A stretch of 64,000 bases of DNA. Origin: Megaleporinus macrocephalus. Lineage: Eukaryota > Chordata > Actinopteri > Characiformes > Anostomidae. Shown here piece after piece: positions 1 to 11,620 of the stretch. Position 1 is the first letter of the stretch. Each line of letters begins with the position of its first letter. The position numbers and the translations under genes were made by a program. The stretch is from the NCBI GenBank assembly GCA_021613375.1, contig CM038726.1, forward strand, positions 9,188,253 through 9,252,252, written 5' to 3'. Under the pieces are notes generated by a model that made no database searches, was not told the origin of the DNA, and worked only from the letters and a program-made list of their open reading frames with translations.

Positions 1-178
1 GTGAGTGCTCATTATCTAGAGAGGGAGTGCCTAATATGTTACTCTAGGTTAATGTTAATGTTGAAACTGAATGTTATTTTTGATGCTCCTATCTTTTATT
101 AAATGAATATTATTTCTGCTTTGGCTCTTTAGTATGTTTATGTTAGAATAAGCCTGATATTATTATTTGCTGTTTCAG

Positions 179-289
179 ACTGAAGACAATGCTGAATATC
201 AAGCTGTACAAATAAATACCCTGAAGTTCACTGAAGAAATGACGTCTCCTCATTCTTACTCCTGTATCCTGACCGATACACCATCTTGA
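179..289 (+). CDS. C-terminal exon of an unidentified gene (5' part outside window)
   Basis: The window opens on GTGAGT, a strong 5' splice site, so bases 1-178 read as a short intron. It ends in a T-rich tract and TTGCTGTTTCAG (acceptor AG at 177-178). From 179 one frame is open for 36 codons to TGA at 287-289. The peptide is hydrophilic, begins TEDNAEYQAVQ and ends ILTDTPS, with two tyrosines in YxxV/I contexts (AEYQAV, HSYSCI). Such motifs can be cytoplasmic signalling or sorting sites, but neither is a clean ITIM. I do not recognise the family. An immune-receptor tail is conceivable and unproven. The reading frame is inferred from the acceptor; no transcript evidence is available. Confidence 0.4.
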   Translation, partial: TEDNAEYQAVQINTLKFTEEMTSPHSYSCILTDTPS

Positions 290-364
290 TTACTGTAAAC
301 CTTTGAACGAGCTATCTATCTATCTATAACCTCTACAACACTGATCAAATCTATTTCATTAACA

Positions 365-690
365 CTGACTTTTATACAGTTTTCTAATGTCATGGAGCAG
401 TCTTCCGAGTATGCCCCATTTGTGCTTTTTGGCCAACCGGTGTTCCCACTCTATAATTTTTAGGTATTTTTCCAGAAGTTTTGTGTTTCGGGTTTGCTCG
501 GTGTCGCCACACATCAACCTTAAATTTTTGCCACGCCTGCTCCAGGTGCTGGGTGTGGGCCCTGGTACCTGGATGCACAAAATGTCTCTTGTGGCAAACT
601 GTACGGTGATCATAGCCGAAATCTGACAGAGCTCTACATGCTCATCAGTTATAATACTGGTTCCTCTTGTCACCTAGCACCTCACAATAG
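365..690 (-). pseudogene. Merlin-type (ISXO2-like) DNA transposase, C-terminal remnant
   Basis: Read on the minus strand, two adjoining frames give the end of an ISXO2/Merlin transposase. One carries ITDEH. The next gives DFGYDHRTVCHKRHFVHPGT followed by AHTQHLEQAWQKFKVDVWRH. A 1-nt shift then gives RNTKLLEKYLKIIEWEHRLA. The order TDEw, hxxFvxPxTgAHTqxxE, then a basic helix is the family's diagnostic C-terminal half, with the third catalytic acid in HLEQAW. At least two frameshifts break it and the N-terminal half with the first acid is absent. I see no terminal inverted repeats. It is a dead fragment of a cut-and-paste element. Confidence 0.75.
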
Positions 691-699
691 GTAGCACTC

Positions 700-1240
700 A
701 CTTCCAGAATTCCTAGTATCCACTTCTTGCTCCTTTGCCAGGAAGAAGCTGGGTATACTGTAAAAAGTATGGAAAATACATTGTAAAAATGTTTAATATG
801 CACTGCTATGAATTGATATTCTGCATTATACAACACTTTAAACAAAGGATATATATAGGAGTATTAGTGGCGTCAATCGAGTAAAAAAGGATCAGATTAA
901 CAATATTCTGCGATAAATCGCGAAACTAGTATAAATAGGCTTTTCTATATATATTTTTATTGCAGTTGGTAGACACTTATGACACATTCAATTATCAATA
1001 ATAACTATTATTTAAACATCATCTTATGGATATCATACTTGTGCTAATTTAATGCATTATTTGTTGCATTATTGTTTACTTTCTGAAGTAATGTCATTAG
1101 AAAGCAAATGAAAATGTGCTCTGTGCCCCTAAAGTTATTGCACATTTTATGTTCATGCAGACTCAGCAAATAAATAGTACTTGTGCACTAAAATAAGATT
1201 TACACCCTCTGACACTTAATGTCCTGACATCACCTTCATG
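700..1240. other. AT-rich intergenic DNA
   Basis: I see no coding frame, splice-site pair or tandem repeat that I can support in this stretch. Confidence 0.5.
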
Positions 1241-1249
1241 TACTATTAA

Positions 1250-1600
1250 GGATCATGTTGTAGTTGTACAGTTACAAACTGTAGTACATCTGTTGTTCTG
1301 CATGCTTTATTACCCTGTTCATCATTGCTCAGGACCACCACAGACCAGTATTATGTGGGTTGATCATTCTCAGCACAGCTGTGCTGCTGGAGTTGTTAAA
1401 CACCTCAGTGTTACTACTTAACTGAGAATCATTCACCAACCAAAAATGTCCAGCCAAACAGCATTCTGTGGGCATCATCCTGTGACCACTGATGAGAGCT
1501 TTCATGTCTGACTTTACATCTACAAGGTGGACCAGCAAGGTAGAAGTGTCTAATAGAGTGGACAGTTAGTGGACACAGTTTTTAAATATTCCAGCAGCAA
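1250..1600. repeat. Interspersed short fish repeat (non-autonomous element)
   Basis: The segment has the phrase pattern of an abundant short fish repeat: a 'ctgctggagttgttaaacacctca' type block, 'accaaccaaaaatgtcc', 'cctgtgaccactgatg', 'tctacaaggtggacc' and 'gtctaatagagtggacagt'. It closes with 'ttaaatattccagcagcaatg', which roughly mirrors the 'ctgctggag' block, as expected for an element with related inverted ends. A second, diverged member lies at 15285-15500. Family assignment is from memory of the pattern; I cannot name it. Confidence 0.55.
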
Positions 1601-4600
1601 TGATATATCTGATCCATTAGGTCCTGCCTTGTTGAACAACAAGGTCATACAGAAAATTATACAGAAAATCAGATGTTACACAGCCTGTAATTGTACAACT
1701 AAAAAGTACACCTATATGTGTAGAAACAAGGAGGTGTACACAAGCGGTGGCTGTAGAGAATGTGTTAATTTCATTTGAGAAATCAATAGAATTAATAAAA
1801 ATAATAAAATCAGTGAGACCAAGATGATCAATTCTTACATGCACAAATGGCTACAAACCTTTCTTTTGTGTGAGAATTTACTTGCATCTATCATCACAAA
1901 ATGGTGTGAGCCACCAACACACAGTCTTCCACCCTGACATAGTTTTGTCATTCCTGAGATGCACACCTTGAGCACAGACATGTTGCCATGGTAAGAACAT
2001 TGTTATTAACACTACTTCATTCTACTTTAATTGGAAAATCATTTGAAGTGAGGTTAAATACTAGCCAGGACTGTAAAAATTCTCTTACTTTTCTTAATGT
2101 GGATGTCATCTTGGTGAGAGTTCTGCCACTGCCTGCAACTCCATCCTCAAGAAGATCCATCTGTCTCAGTCTCAGTCCCTGAGAAAATCTTTACTTTTTA
2201 TATTGTGTTATTTGTATTGTGTTATTATAGCTGCTGTTCACTAGCATTAATAGTCAAATAATTGCTTGGTAACCGTTAAATTACAAAATATGTTTTCTAT
2301 ATTTTATACAAAGGAAACACAATTGCTTACCTGTAGATGAACTCTAAGTGCTGTCAAAGAGATAACAGGGAATGAAAAAACATAGACCCTTTTCGGACAG
2401 AAGCTGTAATATACAATGATGTACATTCCTTGTGCAGCACCTAGCAATATTTGTTTGGACAACCAAAGCAACAAAGCTTAAGTGAAGTAGTTTATATTGA
2501 ATGTATCTAACACTCTGCTACACATTTCTACTGTCAGGTTTTAAAAACAACCATCAAAATCTCACCACTGATATCCGTCTCCCTGAAACCTTTTGTATAA
2601 TTAAATTTGTTTGTTGCATGAGTTGCATCTCATTGCTTTGCGCAAAATCTCTTTTTTTTCTGCATCCATCGCACAGTCTTGCATCTATTTCAAAGATTAT
2701 CCTTTCCTCATAACAACCCAAGAATTTTTCTTTGGATTAATGACATCTTCCAAGCCTGCTATGAGCTGTTCTAAGAACACTTTCTTCAAATTTTATCCTG
2801 CATCTGTTTGGAAATCGCTCCCTTCCCACGGTTGACATGGATGGATCACCTGTAGTCACGTGATACAGCAACACACTGTATAACGTCATTCCAGGCACGG
2901 AGAGTAAAGTAGACCTTTTCACTGCTACAGAGTGGTAAGTCAAGAGTACGTCGATGTTTGGCATTTTAATGTGCCATGTAAACTATGTAAACTATGTAAA
3001 CTATGTAAACGTAAAAACTTTTGTTCTTTAATCTTAATTGTAGCTGAGTCAACATAAGCAGCTGCAAGTGCATTAGTTTACTGGCTAATTCATTAGCATA
3101 CTGCATTGCACTGCTAGTCAATGATTAGCATAGCTAGCTTAGCCAGAAAGCACTGATCCTTAAATAGGCAGATAGCAGTAGGTAGCATAACTTTGATCAG
3201 CTGAACACATGGAAATGTAACTGCCCATAAAATAGACAAGGGTATTTAATTAGAATTCAGTAAGGTCCAGTTAGAGGTAATTTCCTCAGGCCAAGGTCCA
3301 GACTGTCATAATTTCTAACTTTGATTCAGTGCCATATCCTGTATAGCAAAGTAGCCTAATGTCAGCATCTTACATCATCAGCAACAAACAGACAAACAAA
3401 TTACAAATACCGTTCAGCATATTTAAACAATATTTGTTGTTTGAAAGGCTGAACTGAATGAATTATTTATAAAACTCCAAATAAATGTTTTTTTTTCCAC
3501 ATTTCACATAAAAAGAGCTACATAAAAACATAAAAAATGCTTTTCTTATAGTGGTTATTCACAGAAAAAGTAGTTTAAACTTTTTAGAGTACACTGTCTG
3601 AACAAGCCTTTCTCCGACTGGCTTTAATCTTAAACTGCTGCTACTCACTTGATACCTCATCTGTGTGTGCGCTGCACTACCGAATATGCATAGATCTGAT
3701 TGGCTAAGAAGCGCTTTGGTGATCTTACAACGCACGTGATTGGTATGCAGTCATCACAGCAGTGTAAATCACAAAATGTTGGTTTTACATGTGTTGTGTA
3801 TGAGTTCACTAAAATAAAAATAATTATTGTTTTAGTTGTTTTTTTGTAATGTTATATGTGTAAAATTCAGTGTTTCTTAATCGTCTCTGGTGACTCACAG
3901 AGCTACATAGTTTTAACTACTCCTCAAAGACAGCTAAGGCTTATACGTCATTTATTTATTATTAAGTCAATAATAGAAGTAATTTATGCCATCCATTTTT
4001 AAACTACCAATTCAACAATGTATTTTTTTAAGGTAACCAGTTTGCTTACTTTTTAGTGAACAACCAAATCATTCTTGAGGTGCAGAAAATTGTTCCAAAT
4101 TCAAATTTAAACTGAAATGCTGGATATTATAACAGCGTGCAGGTTCAACCATGAATTTTTTCAACCATAATTAGTGGAGCACAGTCGACCAGTAATTTCT
4201 GTTTGTGTTCCGCAAAGGAATGTATTTTACTATTACCATATAATAATTATCAAATAATAACAGCATCATATTAAAAAACTTTTTGCCTTATTAGAAATTT
4301 ACAGTGAATCATTACTTTAGAAGCCTATCATTGTGGAAAGCAAATAAGTAAATTTACACTTTTTTCTAAATTTCTCTGATATAGAAGCTTAGTTCTAATT
4401 CTTCAGGTTAAAAGGTGCTCCCTCCTTCAAAAGCTATTACATGCATTTGGATCAGACTAAAAACAGACAGGGCTGCTTTGTGAACTCATGCAACACATCA
4501 GCACACTGTCTTTCTGTGGGCATACCTTTTACTAATAATACTTTTATAAACTTACTTTAGTAAATCTTAAATTGCAAAGCATTTACTTCATGTAGCAGTT

Positions 4601-4830
4601 TTAAGATCTGTTATTTCACTTGTTTGAGTTTTTTTAAAACATGTTGAACCGCAGCATAGAGGTTACAAATTCAATCTACTACGCAGCCTTTCAACACATC
4701 TTTAGCTTAAATATCTAAAACGCTATGATGTAGCCTAAAATAGACACTTGCTGCTCATCCAACACTTCTCAGCCGTGGAGCCTACAGCAGTGAACATGTC
4801 TGTGATCTTAGCACATTTTGCAGAATCTAT
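1600..4830. other. AT-rich intergenic DNA with no supported gene
   Basis: Only short shadow ORFs are present. Around 2970-3010 there is a four-fold run of 'actatgtaa' (9 bp). No transposase motif, splice-linked exon set or RNA gene is visible to me. Confidence 0.5.
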
Positions 4831-4832
4831 AG

Positions 4833-4957
4833 TGACACTCTTCACCTACAGTGGTACTCTTCATCTACAGTGACACTCTTCATCTACAGTGACACTCTTC
4901 ATCTACAGTGAAACTCTTCATCTACAGTGACACTCTTCATCTACAGTGACACTCTTC
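4833..4957. repeat. 19-bp minisatellite, about 6-7 copies
   Basis: The unit 'actcttcatctacagtgac' repeats head to tail with single-base variants (cacctacag, gtggtactc, gtgaaactc). It sits directly beside a GC-rich segment that looks like a transposon end. Confidence 0.9.
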
Positions 4958-4974
4958 AATCTCTTCGCATGTAA

Positions 4975-5262
4975 CTTCTCCGCCCCCCTTTCTGCCGCTT
5001 CGGTTTCTCCACGTTGCCTCTCGTTTAACACACACGCTCGACACTGAACCTAGTCGGAGTTACAGCGGACCACGCAAAGAAAGGGCCCCGCTTTCGTCCT
5101 ATATCCTGATTGGTTCAGTCCACTCTCTATATTGAAGAAGGGCCAATGGGCCGCCCCCCTAAATTGTGGGCCTGTCTCTTAAAAAAAAGGGAAGAAAAAA
5201 AATCCAACAGCATCAGCCCCTGAGGACTGTTGGCCCAGATTACCAGTCCAGCCCTGGACCTG
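4975..5262 (-). mobile_element. Probable end of a hAT-like DNA transposon
   Basis: GC-rich block that stands out from its AT-rich flanks. On the minus strand it starts CAGGGCTGGACTGGTAATC (complement near 5239-5258), a form I associate with fish hAT-like termini beginning CAGGGC. It continues through GGCCC-rich sequence (gggccaatgggccgcc). No second terminus or transposase was found next to it, so this is a truncated or solo end. The family is inferred from the terminus only. Confidence 0.45.
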
Positions 5263-5264
5263 AC

Positions 5265-5770
5265 CTACCTATAAAAAGGGTTTTTCCTGTTTTTCTATGA
5301 TGAACACTAAAGCTGTATCTAAGAGTGTGTAGTGGATAATCTCCAGCCTGCAACACGTTATATGATATCATAAGCTCATTAAAATGTGTGCTCAACTTGA
5401 TCCATATCTTTTCCTTTTTTGACCTCACCTTGAAATGATATGTGATTTTCATTTAAACCATGTAAGACAGTGCAGTGCAGTTATCTGTAATGTGATATTT
5501 TTTAACCTTCAGTGTTGTTTACAAAACTGAAAATAACACAATGTAACTAGGTAAACCACATGACCATGTAAGGGGTGCAAAACAAACTAAAATAAGTTTA
5601 GGACTAACAAATATTTTGTCTTGGTGTAATCCACTGGATTACTTTGCAGTTGATACAGTACAGTACATCAAAATCAACAGATGTTATAAAGTAACATATA
5701 GATAATTTTGTTAAACAAGTAACAGTTTGTGGTGAATGCCTAAAACTTTAATATTGTTTGTCATTCATTA
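5265..5770. other. Intergenic DNA upstream of the ccdc106-like pseudogene
   Basis: AT-rich, with no supported exon or repeat. Confidence 0.4.
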
Positions 5771-5773
5771 CAG

Positions 5774-6992
5774 TCCCACAAACTGCTTAGCATGATTTAC
5801 AATTGCAAAGATGCTTCTTGAAGCTGAAAAGGGGAAAGTTAAAAGTCTTTAGGAAACAAAAAAACATCTTCAAGCAGACAAGGAATTCCTGAAGCATCAA
5901 CTTTCCTGATTGACAGGTAAATGGAAGGAGTAGCTAAACAAGTTAAGGGTCTTTCAAATATTTTAACAATTGATCATAAAGTTGTAATATGATCAAAATC
6001 AGTTTCCTTAATCATGATGTTCACATAACTGAATATGCTTGGCATCAAATGGGTATTTACCATACACGTGTAAGCGTGTATTTTTTTTGTTCTTTTATAG
6101 CCTTATCTTCAGGCCATAAATAGTATTGCTGAGATGAATTAAAACATAAGTACCCTTTAAAACTCTTAAAAAGTAATTATGCTCTACTAATGATATACAC
6201 ATGCTTGGTATGACCATTCAACTGTGGTTCACTTAGGTTGAATGATTTCAGTATGTCTGGCTGTACTTTTTAAACATCAATAGATTTTAACAGTACCAAG
6301 ATAATGTTGATAATGATTATTTTGGTCAGGGAAATTGTTATATTGTTATACCATTACATCTCTAACTTTCAAAAACAGTTATACTGCTTACTAACATTAA
6401 TTTCAGTTTGAGTGTGGATTAAAATGAATTTGAAATAATCTAATTAAAGACAACCAGTAAATCCAAATGTCTTGTTTTGCCAAGATCTCTCCACAGAATC
6501 ATCAACTGTTGATGACTCAGACGATGAGGAGATGAAGCCTCCCTCAAAAGGAAAGAAAGCAAGATCAACAAAGCAAGATGACCGGGGTCGAACTCGAGGT
6601 AAAAATTAATGGTGATTATAATATACAGTACTTTTGCAGTGGTTCTGTGGCATATCTGCATAAAGATATATATATTTTTTTTAGCAAAAACTGTTCACAG
6701 AGTAATGTTGCGTTACAATGCGCTACATGCCTTTAATCAAGATGGCTCGAAAAAAAGTGGGGGTGGATCGCAATACCATCTCCAGTACATCACCAATTCC
6801 TGAGCCTGCGATAGCAGCACCTGGTGTCTTTCAGGCCCTTCCTCCATGGAATGCCCAAGTAGAGAAATTGTCTACATTTCTGGACAGATGTCGTGAGGCC
6901 ACAACTGATGAAATCAAGGAAATAATAATGCAGATGAAGGCATGTGGAGAACTATTACTTATGAACCACTGAGGTGAAAAAAAAGTTCAGCA
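5774..6992 (+). pseudogene. ccdc106-like: ccdc106-like pseudogene (three exons, broken)
   Basis: Three exons chain with matching phases: 5774-5916, 6497-6598 and 6685-6972. Exon 1 ends in a charged coiled-coil stretch (LLEAEKGKVKSL, then HLQADKEFLKHQL). Exon 2 is acidic then basic (SSTVDDSDDEEMKPPSKGKK). Exon 3 carries HRVMLRYNALHAF, then GVDRNTISSTSPIPE, PGVFQALPPW, and ends MKACGELLLMNH. This is the order of the C-terminal domain of the teleost ccdc106-like family, which is recognised from memory. Exon 1 has in-frame stops (TGA before, TAG and TGA within), and exon 3 is shifted by one base at the A7 run 6750-6756. AATAAA follows the stop at about 6992. I infer a dead copy with introns, therefore a gene duplicate and not a retrocopy. 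Confidence 0.7.
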
Positions 6993-7009
6993 ATAAAAAC
7001 GTTTTGATG

Positions 7010-8865
7010 TTTGTTCTTTTGGAATGAGCAATTTTTCTAGCTTAGCTTAAATTCTTGAAAACCTTTTGTTAAGTAAATGGCACTGAGGTTGTTTAATATT
7101 GTTTTAAATGACAAAGCTTTTGTTGAAATAAGAAAATATTTTTTAGGATCAAACATCAGAAATTATGTTGTACTGGAAAACCTAATTTGATAAAAAAGGA
7201 GAGATAAAAGCAATTATGTCCATGTATAAAAGTCAGTGCCTGTATGATACACATCATATTTGATGTACATCATCAATTAATGATGACCTGTTCAAGGTAC
7301 AAACTTGTGATTCTGTGATTCTTTTACTCTTCTGTTTAGGCATTCTTATATATGGCAATCCTACTTTACTTAAAGTCTGTGAAGAGCACTTATAGCGATT
7401 TATATGTTGTTACAGGTTAATATAGAGCTGATCAATAACACAATAACTTTAACTACAGTCTGTAAGGAGAACCTTATAAGTGTTCATTAAATTTTATGTG
7501 CACTTATAAAGTAATTTTTATTTTAAAGATATGTCAGTATGTCAGTGGAAATGAGGTTATCACTGTGAATCTCTATAAAGCATTATGAGAATAAACAAAG
7601 CAATTGTTATTGAGCTTTATGATGCTGCTCTCACCAATATTCAAGAGAACAGGAACATACCAGAGTGTTACTCCTACCAGAGTGTTAACCTTCGAATTCA
7701 CATACTTTTGCCCATTACAAATCTGTAATGCTGGATAATTTCCCTTAATAGATACATGACCAATAACCAAATCTATTTTCTTTTGTCAGATTTGTTCTCT
7801 TTTGTCTGATTGGTTCTCTTTATCTAATTTTTGATGAAGTTTTAAGTCAAATTTATGCAGAAATGTAAAAATGCGTTCACAAATTAAATCAATAAACTTA
7901 TATTTACTTGAGGGTTGACAGATGTAGTCAAAAACAGGCAAGGCAATCCAGGAGATCCAATCCAAGGCATCTAAGGAGAATCCAAAAACAGTTCAGTGTC
8001 AAAACACGAGAGAATAAAATAACACAGCAATCGAAAACAAAGACAGTAGTCAAGGAAATGTGAAAAACAGTCATGCACAGGAAAACTTGCAGATACAGTA
8101 AATGCTCGATATGTAACAGAGATGTTAACAATAACTAACAATAACTGTCCAAAAAATCACTGGAAATAAATAATGGTTTAAATTTTTTACTAAGTCTAAG
8201 CGTAGAGTTTGTCACACTTGCACATCTCATCCAATAACAGGTTTTTTAGGGATCCTGGAGTGGTTTTCCATGGTAATTGGTAGATCTACGTGTATTGTCA
8301 TTTGCATTTCTGAGACATGGTTATATTATTTATGGCAATTTACAATTACTTCTGTTTCTGAAATTTGGCTTCTGAGAAACAACACTTGGTTTGTCTCACA
8401 GATGATGTAACTCCTTTTCGTGTGACTCATTTCAACCCAGGCTAATATATACAGAAGTGTGAGGTCTTATCATTTTCTCATGTAGTTCTACTTCACTTTC
8501 TTCTAAATATTGCAGCAAGTCATCATCATTTTCTCACTTACTGCAACTTCTTTTAAGTTGTTCGAGGGAATTCCACAGATTTTTGTTAAATGTGTACACG
8601 ACTAAATGCTCATTCAGAGTGGTTTGGTGTGAAATGTGCTGTTCTAGAGAAATTTAAATCAGAAATTTAAGTCAGAACTGTTTATACAGGTGGTGATGGT
8701 AACCTAGGGTCTGTTTAATGAATGATTTTAGTGCACCTGTAATGTTTAAAGCTACTTAGCTAAATGACATTGCCAAAGAAAATTATGGTAACCTGGGATG
8801 TTTACAAATATGGTGCCTTTCAAAAGGTTTTGAAATAAGATGTTGGTCTGAAACATTTTTGGAAT
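7010..8865. other. Intergenic DNA
   Basis: Mostly AT-rich with no supported gene. At 7920-8170 a purine/A-rich segment of the 'caaaaacaggcaaggcaatcc' type resembles anonymous fish repeats also seen at 23040-23150 and 39280-39400. I cannot assign it. Confidence 0.35.
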
Positions 8866-8867
8866 TA

Positions 8868-9404
8868 TGACTATGTAACCATCATCAACATTAATGAGCC
8901 TTCCTCCTGGTATCCCCGAGGAGTGAGGTCGGTAAACCACTGACCTCCAGACTCGTTCCCTGTAGCGAATTCGTTCCCCAGCTCCGGCCGGTCCCCTTTA
9001 ATGACTGTTTTTACATAGAACACTGGAATATCACCTTCACGGAAGGGGCCCTCAGTTGAGGTTTTCCCCAGGCGAACTCTATTAATCACTGCTCTAAATG
9101 TCAATACAGGGCTGGTTCCTGTCTCTCCCATTTCCCAGGACACGAGGATCTGCTCTGGTTCCCCCAGCACCACTGGGCGACCGAGAGAGGAGCTTGAGAG
9201 GCGTGCGGCTAACACCAGCGATATCTGACATCAGACCTGCTCCGCTGATCATATCGCTGCTTCTCTCAGCCCTCTTTCTCTCAGCTCACTGGACTCCTTG
9301 CCTTAGCGAGCTCTGAACTTTGTTATTGATTGCTTTCACTGTTCTGAGTATTAAAGCCTTGCACATGGATCATATTTCAACTCTCGAGTCTGAATCCTTA
9401 CAAT
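8868..9404 (-). other. GC-rich island with an open frame; possible retroelement piece
   Basis: This block is much richer in G+C than its flanks. The minus strand is open for 114 codons (8871-9215), with segments such as VLTFRAVINRVRLGKT and EGDIPVFYVKTVIKGDRPE. On the plus strand it ends with AGTATTAAAGCC (a possible poly(A) signal) and then ...GAATCCTTACA. One reading is an LTR-like terminus; another is an exon of an unknown gene. I recognise no domain, so the peptide may be chance. Confidence 0.25.
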
Positions 9405-10420
9405 TCCACAACTTTTCCATTAATTTTCTATGGCATTAAATAAAACTGTCATCCCAAACATTTAGTATAGTGCAGGGTAACATATCTTTTATACTAGTAG
9501 ACCACGAAATTGTCATGCCATGCAGTATCACTGTCCACATTTAATATTATTATTATTGTTATTATTATTGATGTGTTTGTTAAATATAGAGCATTTTATT
9601 TTATTAATTGTGTGAGAGCCATGAGAGTAAACCGTAAAGCATTTGTTCAGAATTCATAAAGTTTGGAAACTCAGAAAGTTTATTAACTTTCTAAAGTTCA
9701 GCATTATCTGAAAATGTGATAAATATTTATATTATTAATAGTAAAACATCACAAGTACTCGTATATTGAAATCTGCTATTGAAGTTTAACACATTGGTCT
9801 TTTCACTTTACTTTAACGTTTCATATACATTTTAACCAGCTTACTCGCTGTAAAAAGCCCGTCATTCAGGATGTGATTTCTTTTTCATTCACCTGCTCAC
9901 CTGTTTGAATTTCAAGGATTTGGATGTTTGTTCATTGGGTAGATTTTTAGATTTAGATGTTTTGTTGGCTAATTGTAGGATTACAATAAAGGGTGAACCG
10001 CAAAATACTGTAATGTCTGTATTTCTTAGGAGAAACTAAGACAACTTGAGGTTACAGTCCAAAATGTAGCTTTTATTTTCTAAAAACAGCAGCAAACACA
10101 GTAAGAACACAGCTTCTCCTGCATTAGCAGCTATAAACACAGCCCACTGCTCTCAATTACTCCAACCATATTCAGGCTTTTCTATATGAAAGTTCTGATT
10201 ACTGCTAATTAACTTAAACCAACCTTAAATAAACATGTATTCTCTAAAATAAAACTAAACCAATTCTAGCACGACTTGGCAACATTGCAGTACATTGTGG
10301 CAGCACATTCATATTCATAGTAACCGGTGCACACAGGCAGCAAAATATGAATTTTCTGAAGACTCAGTGAAAATCAGCCAAACAATAAAACGGACTCTCT
10401 GTTTTGTCTGTGACGGAACA
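9405..10420. other. AT-rich intergenic DNA
   Basis: Contains a short (ATT)n run near 9545-9570. No supported coding sequence. Confidence 0.45.
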
Positions 10421-10427
10421 ACATTTT

Positions 10428-10680
10428 TTTAATTCCTCTTAAAGAGGATCAGATAAACAAATTTCAGGAGGGGGAGACCTACATTGTGAAAAATGCAGGA
10501 CCAACCATGGCCAAAAATGTTTCTGGGAAGTGGAACAAGAGTTTTTAGGACAGTTCCACTTCTTCTAGAGCAAAATTCAATTTGTCTTGCGAAAAACTCT
10601 GTCAGTCCTCGTGCAGAGAAAGCTGCAATAAAGAATCCGGAACATTACCTGAAAGGAGGGTAGTTAACCCTGTCCGGAAA
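10428..10680 (+). pseudogene. Fragment of a multicopy fish gene family with an 'EGETYIVKN' motif
   Basis: Plus-strand reading gives DQINKFQEGETYIVKNAGPT, then a frame change to FRTVPLLLEQNS. I recall a repeated fish protein family with '(F)xEGeTYxxRN...FxTaPLxL' (OB-fold-like), and the order and spacing fit loosely. The copy is short and frameshifted, with no adjoining exons. The family link is memory-based and weak. Confidence 0.35.
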
Positions 10681-11035
10681 ATTAGTTTCAGCAAGTATTA
10701 TGATTTTACCCGGTTCAACCCTTCATGTTCATGATCAAAGATCAACTCACTCTTCATTACTCTGACTACTTACGCTTCTCTCTTTATTTGTCAGAGTGAT
10801 TGACACAGAGAAATAAAAATCTTGATTCCACTTAGAGTGGCTGCAGGGTCCTTAAATTTGTCTGATATTTCATTTTGCAGAGTAGAAATTTTAGGTAGAA
10901 TTGTAGAAATTTAAGGTAGAATTTTTGAAATTCACAGTACTCACACACTCACACTAAAATACCGAAATAACAGCAGGAACAGGGCTTTTAAGGTGGAATT
11001 GTAGAAATTTGAAGTTGGATTCTAGACATTTACAG

Positions 11036-11245
11036 TACTCAAACACACTGAACACAAAACACACCTTTACTACACACAAACACCACCCACACTACACACC
11101 AAACACACGCTACAGACCACACACACACACACACACACTGATAACAAAACACCTTCACTACCCAAAGAAACCACACACACACACTGATTACAGAACACCT
11201 TCACTACACACAGACACTACACATATGCTACACACCAAACACATG
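11036..11245. repeat. CA-rich degenerate minisatellite
   Basis: Variants of 'acacacyttcactacacacaaa' and plain (CA)n tracts repeat irregularly. A Thr/His-rich open frame over it is a by-product. Confidence 0.85.
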
Positions 11246-11261
11246 TAAAGGCTTAAAGAGG

Positions 11262-11620
11262 GTCTGTTATGCTTTTTTGTTTATTCGCTTAAGTGTGCTT
11301 TTGTTCATGTAAAGTTTCTGCAAAGTTAGAAAGGCCATAGAACATGCCAGAGGTGAAAACTCTCTTCCAGAAATCACTTTTCTCAGCTGCCCCGTATGCC
11401 TTGCTGGAATTCCAGCCATTCTCTTTGTTACAAGGTGATGTCATCTCATGAGAGTCTGTTTTTCCCACCTGCTGGCAAACTTTGCATATCCTCACACACT
11501 ACACAGCAAATACAGGAGGCCATGTAGGGGCAAAACGCTCGGGCAGTTGACCAATCGCCAACTCTGGGCTCACCAGGAAGTGAAGCTTGGGAAAATCAAA
11601 GCATGAAAAATAGAATGGAT
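11262..11620. repeat. Possible short non-autonomous DNA element
   Basis: The segment runs from 'gtctgttatgcttttttg' through 'aaggtgatgtcatctcatg' to 'gaccaatcgccaactctggg', a layout I associate with short fish DNA elements. I did not find clear terminal inverted repeats. Confidence 0.3.

Noticed and set aside
387..626. 79-codon plus-strand frame
   Set aside because: Shadow of the Merlin transposase remnant on the opposite strand.
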